Shown: positions 8,069-14,581 of the stretch, piece after piece | How positions within the stretch are numbered: the first letter of the stretch is position 1 | How the letters are laid out: the number at the start of each line of letters is the position of its first letter | Source of the DNA: an uncultured Clostridia bacterium | Lineage (GTDB): Bacteria; Bacillota; Clostridia; Oscillospirales; Acutalibacteraceae | Direction: 5' to 3' | NCBI GenBank assembly: GCA_946626015.1 | Contig: CAMOTT010000026.1 | Span: 1-18,006 of the forward strand | DNA length: 18,006 bases | Notes under the pieces: model-generated | Told to the model about the DNA's origin: nothing | Databases searched by the model: none | What the model saw: the letters and a program-made list of their open reading frames with translations, nothing else | Position numbers and translations under genes: made by a program

Positions 8069-8095
8069 ATTATAGTATTTCCCGGCAGTTGTCAA
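8069..8095 (-). promoter_or_regulatory. Strong sigma-A promoter of the tRNA unit
   Basis: On the minus strand a perfect TTGACA (8090-8095) and a perfect TATAAT (8069-8074) are separated by 15 bases, about 38 bases before the mature tRNA-Lys 5' end. The spacer is two bases shorter than optimal; an overlapping weaker TAATAT would give 17. Confidence 0.85.
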
Positions 8096-8125
8096 TACTT
8101 TTTGAGAAAATTTTTTGATTTGCGG

Positions 8126-8155
8126 CAAAAGTTCCCCCTATCCCCGGACAGGAGG
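8126..8155 (-). terminator. Possible terminator downstream of the MATE gene
   Basis: On the minus strand CCTCCTGTCC (8146-8155) can pair with GGATAGGGGG (8134-8143), with two wobble pairs and a very short loop, followed by AACTTTT (8127-8133). It lies 20 bases after the MATE stop and before the tRNA promoter. The T tract is short, so the call is tentative. Confidence 0.4.
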
Positions 8156-8175
8156 AGCCGCCGCGCCGAGTTTGT

Positions 8176-9537
8176 TTATTTTTGTTCCGCCCTGACGCCG
8201 GGATCCAGCCTCTTTTTCAGCTTGTTCAGAACTATCAGCAGCACCGGCAGGAGCAGGATGACCGCAGCTATCCAGGCGGTGGGATTGGCAAAGCACACGG
8301 CGGTAAAGCCGAACCTGGGCACCGCGACCAGACCCATTATGCACCTCCCCGCAAGCTCGAACACTCCGGCAAGCATGGCAGGTATGCTGTAACCCAGACC
8401 CTGCACGGAATTCCTCAAGGGGAACAGGAGAGCAAGCCCGGGGTAGAAGATAAGGCAGGTGTGAAGGAATTTTTCCACCAGAGAGATGACCTCCGTCTGA
8501 TCGCCGGGGACAAAAAGGGTGGCAAGATCCCCGGCAAAGAAATAGGCTACGGCCATCATTATTATGTTATAGGCCTCCGATATCAGCAGGGCTTTTATAA
8601 TACCCTCCCTGATCCTGTCCAGCTTGGCCGCGCCCAGATTCTGGCCGCAGTAGGTGGCCATTGTGAGCCCTACGGACTCCGCAGGCATCACCAGGAACAG
8701 CTGTATCTTGCTGGCCACGGTCACGGCGGCTATGGCTATCTCCCCAAGGGTGTTCACCGCCGACTGGAGCATAACGGCTCCGGTGGCCGTGACCGAAAGC
8801 TGAAGCGCCATGGGCAGGCCGTTATAAAGCAGGCTGCCGCAAAGGGCGGGCTGAGGCTTAAGATCCTCCCTCGTCAGCCGAAGAATATCGTACCGTTTCA
8901 GGATTATAACAAAGGCCAGCGCGGCGGAGACCATCTGAGCGGTGACTGTGGCTATGGCCACGCCCTTGCAGGCCATTTTCAGCTTGATGACAAAGAACAG
9001 GTCAAGGACAATGTTCAGCAAGGAGGAAAACACCAGCAGCAGCAGGGGGGTCTTGCTGTCCCCCAGGGCGCGCATTACGCAGGCGAAAAGATTGTAAAAC
9101 AGAATTGCCGCAAGCCCCTTGAACACCGTGCCGATGTAATCGTAGGCCATGGAAAAAATCTCCTCCGGGGTGTTCATTACCCTGAGCACGCCGGGGGTGA
9201 GGAAATAAGTCGCCGCTGTGAGCACGGCAGTGGCCAGCGCGGTAAGATATATGGTGTTTATGTACAGTTGGCGCACCTTTTTGTGGTTACCCTCGCCGAA
9301 GGCCCGGGAAAGGGGTATGGAAAGCCCGGTGGTAAAGCCGCTGACAAAACCTATCACCAGAAAGTTGAGAGAGCCGGTGGAGCCAACAGCGGAAAGCTCC
9401 GCGGTGCCGGCGAAACGACCCACGATGATACTGTCCACCATATTGTAAAACTGCTGAAAGATCTGCCCCAGCATAATGGGCAGACAAAAGGAGATTATCA
9501 GCTTTACCGGCTTGCCTTTTGTAAGGTCACGAATCAT
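8176..9537 (-). CDS. MATE-family multidrug/cation antiporter, 453 aa
   Basis: This is a multi-antimicrobial extrusion (NorM/DinF-like) transporter with about 12 hydrophobic segments, expected to export cationic compounds using a Na+ or H+ gradient. The N-terminal half has the typical IMLGQIFQQFYNMVDSIIVG segment followed by LSAVGSTGSLNFLVIGF and the pseudo-repeated second bundle (AESVGLTMATYCGQNLGA). The start chosen is the ATG at 9535-9537, with AAGGAG 8 bases upstream; an in-frame start 57 bases further up lacks a ribosome site and would fall in the leader. Length matches the family. It is a single-gene unit driven by a consensus promoter that faces the lipoprotein gene. No regulator gene is adjacent, and the natural substrate cannot be inferred. 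Confidence 0.93.
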   Translation of the reverse strand: MIRDLTKGKPVKLIISFCLPIMLGQIFQQFYNMVDSIIVGRFAGTAELSAVGSTGSLNFLVIGFVSGFTTGLSIPLSRAFGEGNHKKVRQLYINTIYLTALATAVLTAATYFLTPGVLRVMNTPEEIFSMAYDYIGTVFKGLAAILFYNLFACVMRALGDSKTPLLLLVFSSLLNIVLDLFFVIKLKMACKGVAIATVTAQMVSAALAFVIILKRYDILRLTREDLKPQPALCGSLLYNGLPMALQLSVTATGAVMLQSAVNTLGEIAIAAVTVASKIQLFLVMPAESVGLTMATYCGQNLGAAKLDRIREGIIKALLISEAYNIIMMAVAYFFAGDLATLFVPGDQTEVISLVEKFLHTCLIFYPGLALLFPLRNSVQGLGYSIPAMLAGVFELAGRCIMGLVAVPRFGFTAVCFANPTAWIAAVILLLPVLLIVLNKLKKRLDPGVRAEQK

Positions 9538-9620
9538 TTTACTGCTCCTTGAGAAGATACTGTAAGGGTTTGCGGAACTTTCGGATCGTGTCAATAAACA
9601 TCCTGCGATAACTTCGTGTT

Positions 9621-9649
9621 ATTATAACGCAAAGGGTAATCCCCGTCAA
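9621..9649 (-). promoter_or_regulatory. Promoter of the MATE gene
   Basis: On the minus strand TTGACG (9644-9649), a 17-base spacer and a perfect TATAAT (9621-9626) form a near-consensus sigma-A promoter. The leader to the MATE ATG is about 75 bases. Its -35 box lies 29 bases from the -35 box of the oppositely directed lipoprotein promoter. Confidence 0.85.
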
Positions 9650-9678
9650 GGACGAGCCACGTTTATTTTGTAAAAATC

Positions 9679-9707
9679 TTGAAATTTATTTATGGGTAGT
9701 ATATAAT
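9679..9707 (+). promoter_or_regulatory. Promoter of the lipoprotein gene (and possibly ackA)
   Basis: TTGAAA (9679-9684), a 17-base spacer and a perfect TATAAT (9702-9707) stand in an AT-rich stretch 45 bases before the GTG start of the lipoprotein. It is divergent from the MATE promoter. Confidence 0.85.
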
Positions 9708-9751
9708 AAATATTCGTAAACTTGTCATAAACGCATTTGGGAGGGCTGACT

Positions 9752-10993
9752 GTGAAACCGGCAAAAAATATCCTTTTGGCAGCGCTTGTTTTCGCCGTGA
9801 TGTTTGCCCTTTCCTCCTGCGGAGGCAATAAGGCGGCGCCTGTTGCCAAGGGCGATGCCGCAACCGCCGGGGAGGCTGTAAGCAGCGTCACCGCCGGGGA
9901 GGAACCGGAAAGCGCGGCTGTCCCTTACGATACCATCACCGCGGCTCCCGTAAGCTCCGGCGAATACCGCGCCGCTTACAAGGACTTTTTGACGAACTAT
10001 ATTTCCGGCCGGAGCAGCGCGGATAAAGACCGGGGTCATTTTGAGCTGATCTACGTTGACAATGACGATATACCCGAGCTTGCGGTAAGCCCCCGGGATA
10101 ATAAAGGGGCTAAGGCCGAGCTTTACGTTTACCGCGGCGAAGCAGTCCAAAAGGCCGGGGAATACGGCTCTGATGGTATGCTCTTGTACCTGCCGCGCAA
10201 GGGTATCATCGTTTCGTCTTATGAGACCTCCGGTGAGCATGAAAAGACCGTTTACAGGCTGGTCAACGGCGAGGTAAAAGAGGTTGGTTCCTATCGTGTC
10301 CGCCTTTTTGACGTGGCTTCAAGCCCGGAGGATTTTTTTTACTATATAAACGGCAAACAGGTCTCCCAAAAGGAGTATCAGGACGCCTATTCAAAGGACG
10401 TTCCCTCTGAGCCTGTTTCCGCGCCGGCGACCCGGAGCGCAGATGGAGAAGCCTTTGCCCTTTCGGCGGAGGGGCTGCAAAAATGCTTCGACCCGGACAG
10501 CGGCGGGGCCGAAAAAACCGCCCGGCAAAGCGCCGGGGATCCCTACGCTCCCGTTGTGAAGAATTACGCGAGGCAGCGGATGGAAAGCGCGGCTGTCGCC
10601 GGGTATGAGCTCAAAGCCCCGGAGTATGACTATGCCGTCAAGGATATAAACTCCGACGGTGTGGCCGAGCTGGTTATCCGCGAAAAAACCGGGGATGGAA
10701 CCGGCGGAGTGATTGGCGCCATATACACGATGAGGGGCAATACTCCCCTGGAGCTTTATTTCATCGGCAGGCACGGGAATTACACCGTCAGCTCCGACGG
10801 TTATTTCATCTGGCTCTACCATGAGGCGAGGATCGAAAAGCTCGTGGGCACCGAGCTTGTGACCGTGGCGGAAAGTCCGCGCCTTAATTGGAGCGAGGGC
10901 AAGTCCGAGCCTGACGGTTATTCCGATTTTTTAAAGACCAACGGGGTCTCTCTTGAGGAAATGGCTTTTGACTATGTTCCCTTTAACAACTGA
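9752..10993 (+). CDS. Predicted lipoprotein with two Asp-rich (VCBS/EF-like) motifs, 413 aa
   Basis: The protein has a lipoprotein signal: basic start, hydrophobic stretch and lipobox FALSSC with the modified Cys at residue 23, then a low-complexity Ala/Gly/Glu linker. It is expected to be anchored on the outer face of the membrane. Two similar modules follow, each with an Asp-rich loop leading into a beta strand: YVDNDDIPELAV (101-112) and DINSDGVAELVI (298-309), of the D-x-N/D-x-D...EL type seen in calcium-binding VCBS/FG-GAP-like repeats. The start is GTG at 9752, with GGGAGGG 6 bases upstream; an in-frame TTG at 9737 overlaps that site and is rejected. Similar lipoproteins are common in gut Clostridia but have no established role. 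ackA follows 72 bases later on the same strand, without a visible promoter of its own. Confidence 0.85.
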   Translation: MKPAKNILLAALVFAVMFALSSCGGNKAAPVAKGDAATAGEAVSSVTAGEEPESAAVPYDTITAAPVSSGEYRAAYKDFLTNYISGRSSADKDRGHFELIYVDNDDIPELAVSPRDNKGAKAELYVYRGEAVQKAGEYGSDGMLLYLPRKGIIVSSYETSGEHEKTVYRLVNGEVKEVGSYRVRLFDVASSPEDFFYYINGKQVSQKEYQDAYSKDVPSEPVSAPATRSADGEAFALSAEGLQKCFDPDSGGAEKTARQSAGDPYAPVVKNYARQRMESAAVAGYELKAPEYDYAVKDINSDGVAELVIREKTGDGTGGVIGAIYTMRGNTPLELYFIGRHGNYTVSSDGYFIWLYHEARIEKLVGTELVTVAESPRLNWSEGKSEPDGYSDFLKTNGVSLEEMAFDYVPFNN

Positions 10994-11002
10994 CGGCAGT
11001 TC

Positions 11003-11027
11003 CGGCAAGGCCATCCGCGCTTTGCCG
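11003..11027 (+). other. Weak hairpin between the lipoprotein gene and ackA
   Basis: CGGCAA (11003-11008) pairs with TTGCCG (11022-11027) around a 13-base loop. No T run follows, so it is a poor terminator and would probably allow read-through into ackA; it may be a partial terminator or a stability element. Confidence 0.3.
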
Positions 11028-11065
11028 TTGCGATAAAAAGATATTTTATTTAGGAGGAAAAAATT

Positions 11066-12277
11066 TTGAAAATACTTGTCATAAACGCGGGCAGTTCGTC
11101 CCTCAAGTATCAGCTCATTGATATGGACACTGAGGAAATGCTTGCGAAGGGAATTTGCGAGCGCATCGGCATTGACGGCGTTATCAGCGGCTCCACTGCG
11201 GACGGCAGAAAGTTCAAGTACGAGGTCGAGCTCAAGGATCACACCGCCGCGTTCAATGAGGTGAACAAGAACCTCACCTCCGGCGACTGCAAGGTTCTTG
11301 ACGACATTTCCGAGATCAGCGCTGTGGGTCACAGGATAGTTCAGGGCGGCGCCCTGTTCAAGGAGAGCGTCCTGGTCACCGAGGAGGTTATCGCCGGTAT
11401 CGAGAGCCTTATCGACCTGGCTCCCCTGCACAATGCCGCTCACATCCAGGGCATCAACGCCTGCCGCAGCGTTTTCGGCAAGGAGCTGCCCGAGGTTGTG
11501 GTTTTCGACAACGCCTTCCACAGCACCATGCCCCCCGAGGCATATATGTTCCCCCTGCCCTACGAATACTATGAGAAGTACAAGGTTCGCCGCTACGGCT
11601 TCCACGGCACCTCTCACCGCTTTGTCAGCGCCCGCTGCGCCGAGGTCATGGGCAAGGAGCTCAAGGATATCAAGCTCATCACCTGCCACCTGGGCAACGG
11701 TTCCTCCATCACCGCCATCAAGGACGGTAAGGTTATCGACACCAGCATGGGCCTCACCCCTCTTGACGGCTTTATCATGGGCACCCGCTGCGGCGGAGTT
11801 GACCCCTCCGCGATAGTTTATCTCCAGAAGAAAGAGGGCTGGACGCCTGAGCAGACCTCCGAGATAATCAACAAAAAGTCCGGTTCTCTTGGCATTTCCG
11901 GCGTTTCCAGCGACGACCGCGACCTCATCGCCGCCGCCGAGGCAGGCAATGAGAGAGCCGCCCTTGCAAGGAGCATCCAGCGCTATCAGGTGCGTAAATT
12001 CATCGGCAGCTACGTGGCGGCAATGGACGGCGTGGACGCCATCGTCTTCACCGGCGGCATCGGCGAAAACACCACCGACCTGCGCGCCGACGTGTGCAAC
12101 CACCTGACCTACCTTGGCGTGAAGATCGACGAGGCTGTCAACGAGAAGATGAGAAGAGGCGCCGAGGGTGAGATCTCGACCCCCGACTCAAAGGTCAGGG
12201 TCTTTGTCCTGCCCACCAACGAGGAGCTTCTGATCGCCAGAGATACAAAAGCCATAGTTGAAAAACTCGGCAAATAA
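11066..12277 (+). CDS. ackA: Acetate kinase, 403 aa
   Basis: AckA interconverts acetyl phosphate + ADP and acetate + ATP, the ATP-yielding last step of acetate fermentation in the cytoplasm. Landmarks: NAGSSSLKYQ (Asn7), GHRIVQGG (Arg90), VFDNAFHSTMP (Asp148), RRYGFHGTSHRFV (His180), CHLGNGSSITAI (ATP-binding loop), GTRCGGVDPSAI (Arg241), FTGGIGENT and PTNEELLIARDT near the end. These correspond to catalytic residues known from the Methanosarcina enzyme. Two departures from the commonest consensus are Gln in place of His in HGG and RCGG in place of RSGD. The start is TTG, with AGGAGG 8 bases upstream. Codon use is strongly biased (ACC, CTC, GGC, AAG), as expected for high expression. The usual partner pta is not in the window. 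A long open frame on the opposite strand is a by-product of this codon bias. Confidence 0.97.
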   Translation: MKILVINAGSSSLKYQLIDMDTEEMLAKGICERIGIDGVISGSTADGRKFKYEVELKDHTAAFNEVNKNLTSGDCKVLDDISEISAVGHRIVQGGALFKESVLVTEEVIAGIESLIDLAPLHNAAHIQGINACRSVFGKELPEVVVFDNAFHSTMPPEAYMFPLPYEYYEKYKVRRYGFHGTSHRFVSARCAEVMGKELKDIKLITCHLGNGSSITAIKDGKVIDTSMGLTPLDGFIMGTRCGGVDPSAIVYLQKKEGWTPEQTSEIINKKSGSLGISGVSSDDRDLIAAAEAGNERAALARSIQRYQVRKFIGSYVAAMDGVDAIVFTGGIGENTTDLRADVCNHLTYLGVKIDEAVNEKMRRGAEGEISTPDSKVRVFVLPTNEELLIARDTKAIVEKLGK

Positions 12278-12329
12278 TAATTTTTGTACAGCGGCAGCTT
12301 TGCCGCTCGCTCCAGATCCCGAAAAATCT

Positions 12330-12361
12330 TTAAAGGGAGGGCTTCCATGCCCTCCCTTTAA
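12330..12361 (+). terminator. Hairpin terminator of ackA
   Basis: A perfect 13-bp stem, TTAAAGGGAGGGC (12330-12342) with GCCCTCCCTTTAA (12349-12361), encloses a 6-base loop, 52 bases after the ackA stop. The T residues lie inside the 3' arm and no long T run follows, so termination strength is uncertain. Confidence 0.6.
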
Positions 12362-12381
12362 CAATGCCATCAATTTTTAAT

Positions 12382-12401
12382 GGACGGTGTGGAAACCGTC
12401 C
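12382..12401. repeat. Short palindromic element (GGACGGT/ACCGTCC)
   Basis: A 7-bp perfect stem with a 6-base loop is followed by CCCTACAAA. The reverse strand reads TTTGTAGGGGACGG, a form that resembles short interspersed repeats seen in gut Clostridia; that resemblance is from general knowledge and was not searched. Confidence 0.45.
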
Positions 12402-12421
12402 CCTACAAACGCGCAAATATA

Positions 12422-12554
12422 TTGCCCTCTCAGTCTCGCAATGCTCGACAGCTCTCCCATAAGGAGAGCCAAGTTTTGGATAAAGTTAATACATTTTCTT
12501 GTCTCGCTCTTTTGGAGATGTGGCGCGGCGTAAGCGCCATGACTGAGAGGGCAA
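12422..12554. repeat. Composite palindromic repeat: two inverted copies of one unit (BIME-like)
   Basis: The ends are a perfect 14-bp inverted repeat, TTGCCCTCTCAGTC (12422-12435) and GACTGAGAGGGCAA (12541-12554). Copy 1 (12422-12473) reads inward as CTCTCAGTC, a short variable part, the palindrome GCTCTCC/GGAGAGC (12451-12457 and 12463-12469) and CCAAG. Copy 2 (12498-12554), read on the other strand, has the same order: CTCTCAGTC, a hairpin with GGCGC/GCGCC (arms 12521-12526 and 12534-12539), a C/A-rich part and ACAAG. A 24-base AT-rich spacer (12474-12497) separates them. There is no open frame for a transposase and no evident target duplication. Confidence 0.75.
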
Positions 12555-12561
12555 AAACTCA

Positions 12562-12616
12562 GGGCACGACCGCCCGTTTCTTCGCGCAAATTGAATGTAT
12601 GTGCGGGCGACTGCCC
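12562..12616. repeat. Nested inverted repeat
   Basis: Outer arms GGGCA (12562-12566) and TGCCC (12612-12616) enclose inner arms CGCCCG (12571-12576) and CGGGCG (12604-12609), with a 27-base loop. It could fold on either strand. No function can be read from it; it adjoins the composite repeat and may be part of the same accretion of repeats. Confidence 0.5.
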
Positions 12617-12670
12617 GAGAATCCTTTGTCAACCGTTGAATTTGATCCCGAAAGATCCCGTGCGGAGCGT

Positions 12671-12711
12671 AAAAACACAGGGTCGCCTGAGTCAAGCGAT
12701 CCTGTGTTTTT
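12671..12711 (-). terminator. Bidirectional intrinsic terminator of the HxxxDG-protein operon
   Basis: AAAAACACAGG (12671-12681) pairs with CCTGTGTTTTT (12701-12711), the stem continuing with TCGC/GCGA inside. A T run closes both strands. It lies 24 bases after the stop of the minus-strand gene at 12736 and would also stop any plus-strand read-through from ackA. Confidence 0.85.
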
Positions 12712-12735
12712 GTATTGCAATAATTGACTTTTGTT

Positions 12736-14001
12736 TCAGAAATCCGTTTCAACAGTCATACCCTGCTCCCGGAGGAAGTTAAAGAATATCTTTTGTACCT
12801 CCACCTCTTTGCTCCTTGAGGAGAAGGTGACCACGGTTTTGCCGTTAAAGCTGTTCATTGTCATATAGATGTTGTTGAGCCTTGTGGCGCCGATCACAAA
12901 ATCAAAGCTCTTTATCTTATCCTTGAGCTCGTCCGGCACGGTAACGATACCGATATTTGAGAAGGGCGAGGTCATAAGCCGCTCACCGTAGAGCCTTGTG
13001 GCAACCTTGAGCATGGGGAGCTTGACGAGGCTGGGGGCAAACCTGACCACCGCCAGCTGCTCGCTGCCCACGTTGGCGTTTATTATTTTTTGCAGGTTGT
13101 CCTTATCAAAGCTCCGGGTCATCTGCTCCACGGTGGTTTTGAGAATATCCTCAAAATTACAGCCGTTCAAGGAAGAACCCACCTCCACGTTGGCGTAGAG
13201 AGAAAAGTTCCGCAGGGTCTCCTTAAAACCGAAAATGGGGCGCAGATTAACGGGGACCTGGATCTTTATGGGCTTGTCGATCCTTTTACCCAAATTGCTG
13301 TAAAAAGCGTATATGTAAGTAGCGGTCATAAACTGGGTCACCGTCACGCCGTACCTTTTGACCACGGTTTTAAGCTCATCCACGCTTACTACGCCGTGGA
13401 CGACCTTGAGATAATTTTCGATTATCTTCGGCTTGTACTGGTAGGCCTTTTTCTCCGCCCTGCCCAAAGTCTCGCCCTTTTTTTCGTAGCATTTCAGGAA
13501 GGCGTTTTCAACCTCCTCGTCGGAGGGATCGTCATTGGTGTCCAGAACGCTTTCCGTAACGGGAACGTCGATGCCCTGCAGGCGGAAATAGGTCGCCACA
13601 AGGGTCTTGAGGAAGGTCATGGCGCCGGTGCCGTCCGTCACCGCGTGGAAGATCTCCAGGGAGATGGTGGGGCCGTTATAGAGGATGCGGAACATGGGGG
13701 TGTTGATCTTTCTGCCGATCTCAATGGGGCTGCAGGTCCATTTTCCGTTATCCTTATCCACAATATCCGTGCTGTCCACCACGCTGAGATACCGCCAGAA
13801 GAAGCTGCCTTTGATCTTTACAAAAAACGTGGGAAACCTGTCCTTAAGTTCGGACACCGCCTTAACAAGCAACTCCGGATCCACGTCCTCCACCAACGTG
13901 GCGGACACACGGAACACCTGGTTCCACTTGCGGTTTTTGATATAGGAATACATTTTTGCGGAGGTATCCAGCTCGAATTTTTGGTTTTTTACTTTTGCCA
14001 T
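12736..14001 (-). CDS. HxxxDG acyltransferase-like protein (condensation/alcohol-acetyltransferase superfamily), 421 aa
   Basis: The protein has the fold signature of the chloramphenicol-acetyltransferase/NRPS-condensation superfamily. The catalytic-type motif is FHAVTDGTG (His119, Asp123, Gly124), followed by a helix starting AMTFLKTLV. A second family-like segment, QVPVNLRPIFGF (248-259), ends the strand that bridges the two halves. No carrier-protein, adenylation or thioesterase domains are attached or nearby, so a stand-alone acyl transfer to a small molecule or lipid is more likely than peptide synthesis. GGGGAAAAAG lies 8 bases before the ATG. It is the last gene of an operon with a small membrane protein 31 bases upstream and a TPR protein before that, and a strong terminator follows. 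Donor and acceptor are unknown. Confidence 0.75.
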   Translation of the reverse strand: MAKVKNQKFELDTSAKMYSYIKNRKWNQVFRVSATLVEDVDPELLVKAVSELKDRFPTFFVKIKGSFFWRYLSVVDSTDIVDKDNGKWTCSPIEIGRKINTPMFRILYNGPTISLEIFHAVTDGTGAMTFLKTLVATYFRLQGIDVPVTESVLDTNDDPSDEEVENAFLKCYEKKGETLGRAEKKAYQYKPKIIENYLKVVHGVVSVDELKTVVKRYGVTVTQFMTATYIYAFYSNLGKRIDKPIKIQVPVNLRPIFGFKETLRNFSLYANVEVGSSLNGCNFEDILKTTVEQMTRSFDKDNLQKIINANVGSEQLAVVRFAPSLVKLPMLKVATRLYGERLMTSPFSNIGIVTVPDELKDKIKSFDFVIGATRLNNIYMTMNSFNGKTVVTFSSRSKEVEVQKIFFNFLREQGMTVETDF

Positions 14002-14032
14002 TTTTATCTTTTTCCCCGTTCAAAATTATTTT

Positions 14033-14581
14033 TTACAGAAGGAATCCTGCGGCGACAGCGCCTGCGGTGAGCAGGAACGTAACGCAGTATTTTTCAAGAT
14101 ACGCTCCGATGGTGAGCCACAAAACAGGCAGAAACAGAATTATCTTTACAAAGATATTCGCTCCGTCCTTTCCGTAGATCATGGCACGCATCTGCATAAC
14201 ATCCTCAACCATGGGGAACATATTGCAAAGGGCGGAGCCGCCCAGGTATATAAAGGCCACGTACAGCCAGAACACTCCGGGTCTTGAGGAGATGGCGGCG
14301 CCTTTGCACACGCCGAGATAAAACAGGGGTATGGCTCCGGCGGCGGCCAGAACAACAGCCGCGAGGGTCATTATGAACGAGGGGATGGCGCACACGAAGT
14401 AGGCCTTTGCTTTTTTGTCCGCCAGCTTGTGCTCAACGTGGCCGCAGGCCTCGTCCATGGTAAGGCACTCCTTGTGCTCCACGGCCAGCCTGAGCATTAC
14501 GCAGGCAACGTGCTCCCACACGCTTTTAAGGTAGGCCATGGGGAGGGTAATGAACTTAGTGATTATATAGAGTATCCTCAT
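14033..14581 (-). CDS. Small multi-pass membrane protein with EHxxC and CGHxEH motifs, 182 aa
   Basis: I do not recognise a named family. The N-terminal 60 residues form a soluble or interfacial part with ordered His, Cys and Glu: WEHVACV (Glu23, His24, Cys27) and ACGHVEHK (Cys46, His48, Glu50, His51), which could bind a metal. Four hydrophobic segments follow at about 61-91, 102-122, 144-162 and 165-182. The second ends in CNMFPMVED (119-127), another distinctive polar motif. The classical metallopeptidase HExxH is absent. GAGG stands 9 bases before the ATG. The start overlaps the stop of the TPR gene by four bases (ATGA), so translation is coupled. The setting beside an HxxxDG acyltransferase and a TPR membrane protein suggests a shared membrane-associated task, but this is inference. 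Confidence 0.8.
   Translation of the reverse strand: MRILYIITKFITLPMAYLKSVWEHVACVMLRLAVEHKECLTMDEACGHVEHKLADKKAKAYFVCAIPSFIMTLAAVVLAAAGAIPLFYLGVCKGAAISSRPGVFWLYVAFIYLGGSALCNMFPMVEDVMQMRAMIYGKDGANIFVKIILFLPVLWLTIGAYLEKYCVTFLLTAGAVAAGFLL

Larger units (their letters stand above)
12278..12735. other. Gene-free convergent region rich in hairpins and palindromic repeats
   Basis: No credible gene is seen in these 458 bases between the ends of ackA and the HxxxDG-protein gene. In order it holds a small hairpin (12290-12307, AGCGGCA/TGCCGCT), a terminator, an isolated 7-bp hairpin, a composite inverted repeat, a nested stem structure and a bidirectional terminator. A weak direct repeat GATCCCG occurs at 12644 and 12654. 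The open frames across it are products of the repeats. Confidence 0.75.

Noticed and set aside
8182..9552. Long plus-strand open frame (456 codons) opposite the MATE gene
   Set aside because: It mirrors the MATE gene, its product is Gly/His/Gln-rich without hydrophobic or domain pattern, and it has no promoter or ribosome site.
10931..12103. Long open frame (390 codons) on the minus strand opposite ackA
   Set aside because: It lies fully antisense to an unmistakable acetate kinase with strong codon bias, which opens frames on the opposite strand; its product is a low-complexity Val/Ala/Gly-rich sequence with no domain and no ribosome site.
12422..12554. Interpretation of the 133-base composite as an active insertion sequence
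   Set aside because: There is no transposase frame and no target-site duplication; at most it is a non-autonomous element.
12422..12616. CRISPR array
   Set aside because: The repeats are inverted and of different types, with no regular direct-repeat/spacer pattern and no cas genes in the window.
12380..12727. Plus-strand frame of 115 codons in the region after ackA
   Set aside because: It runs through hairpins, a composite repeat and a terminator; frames across such repeats arise by chance.
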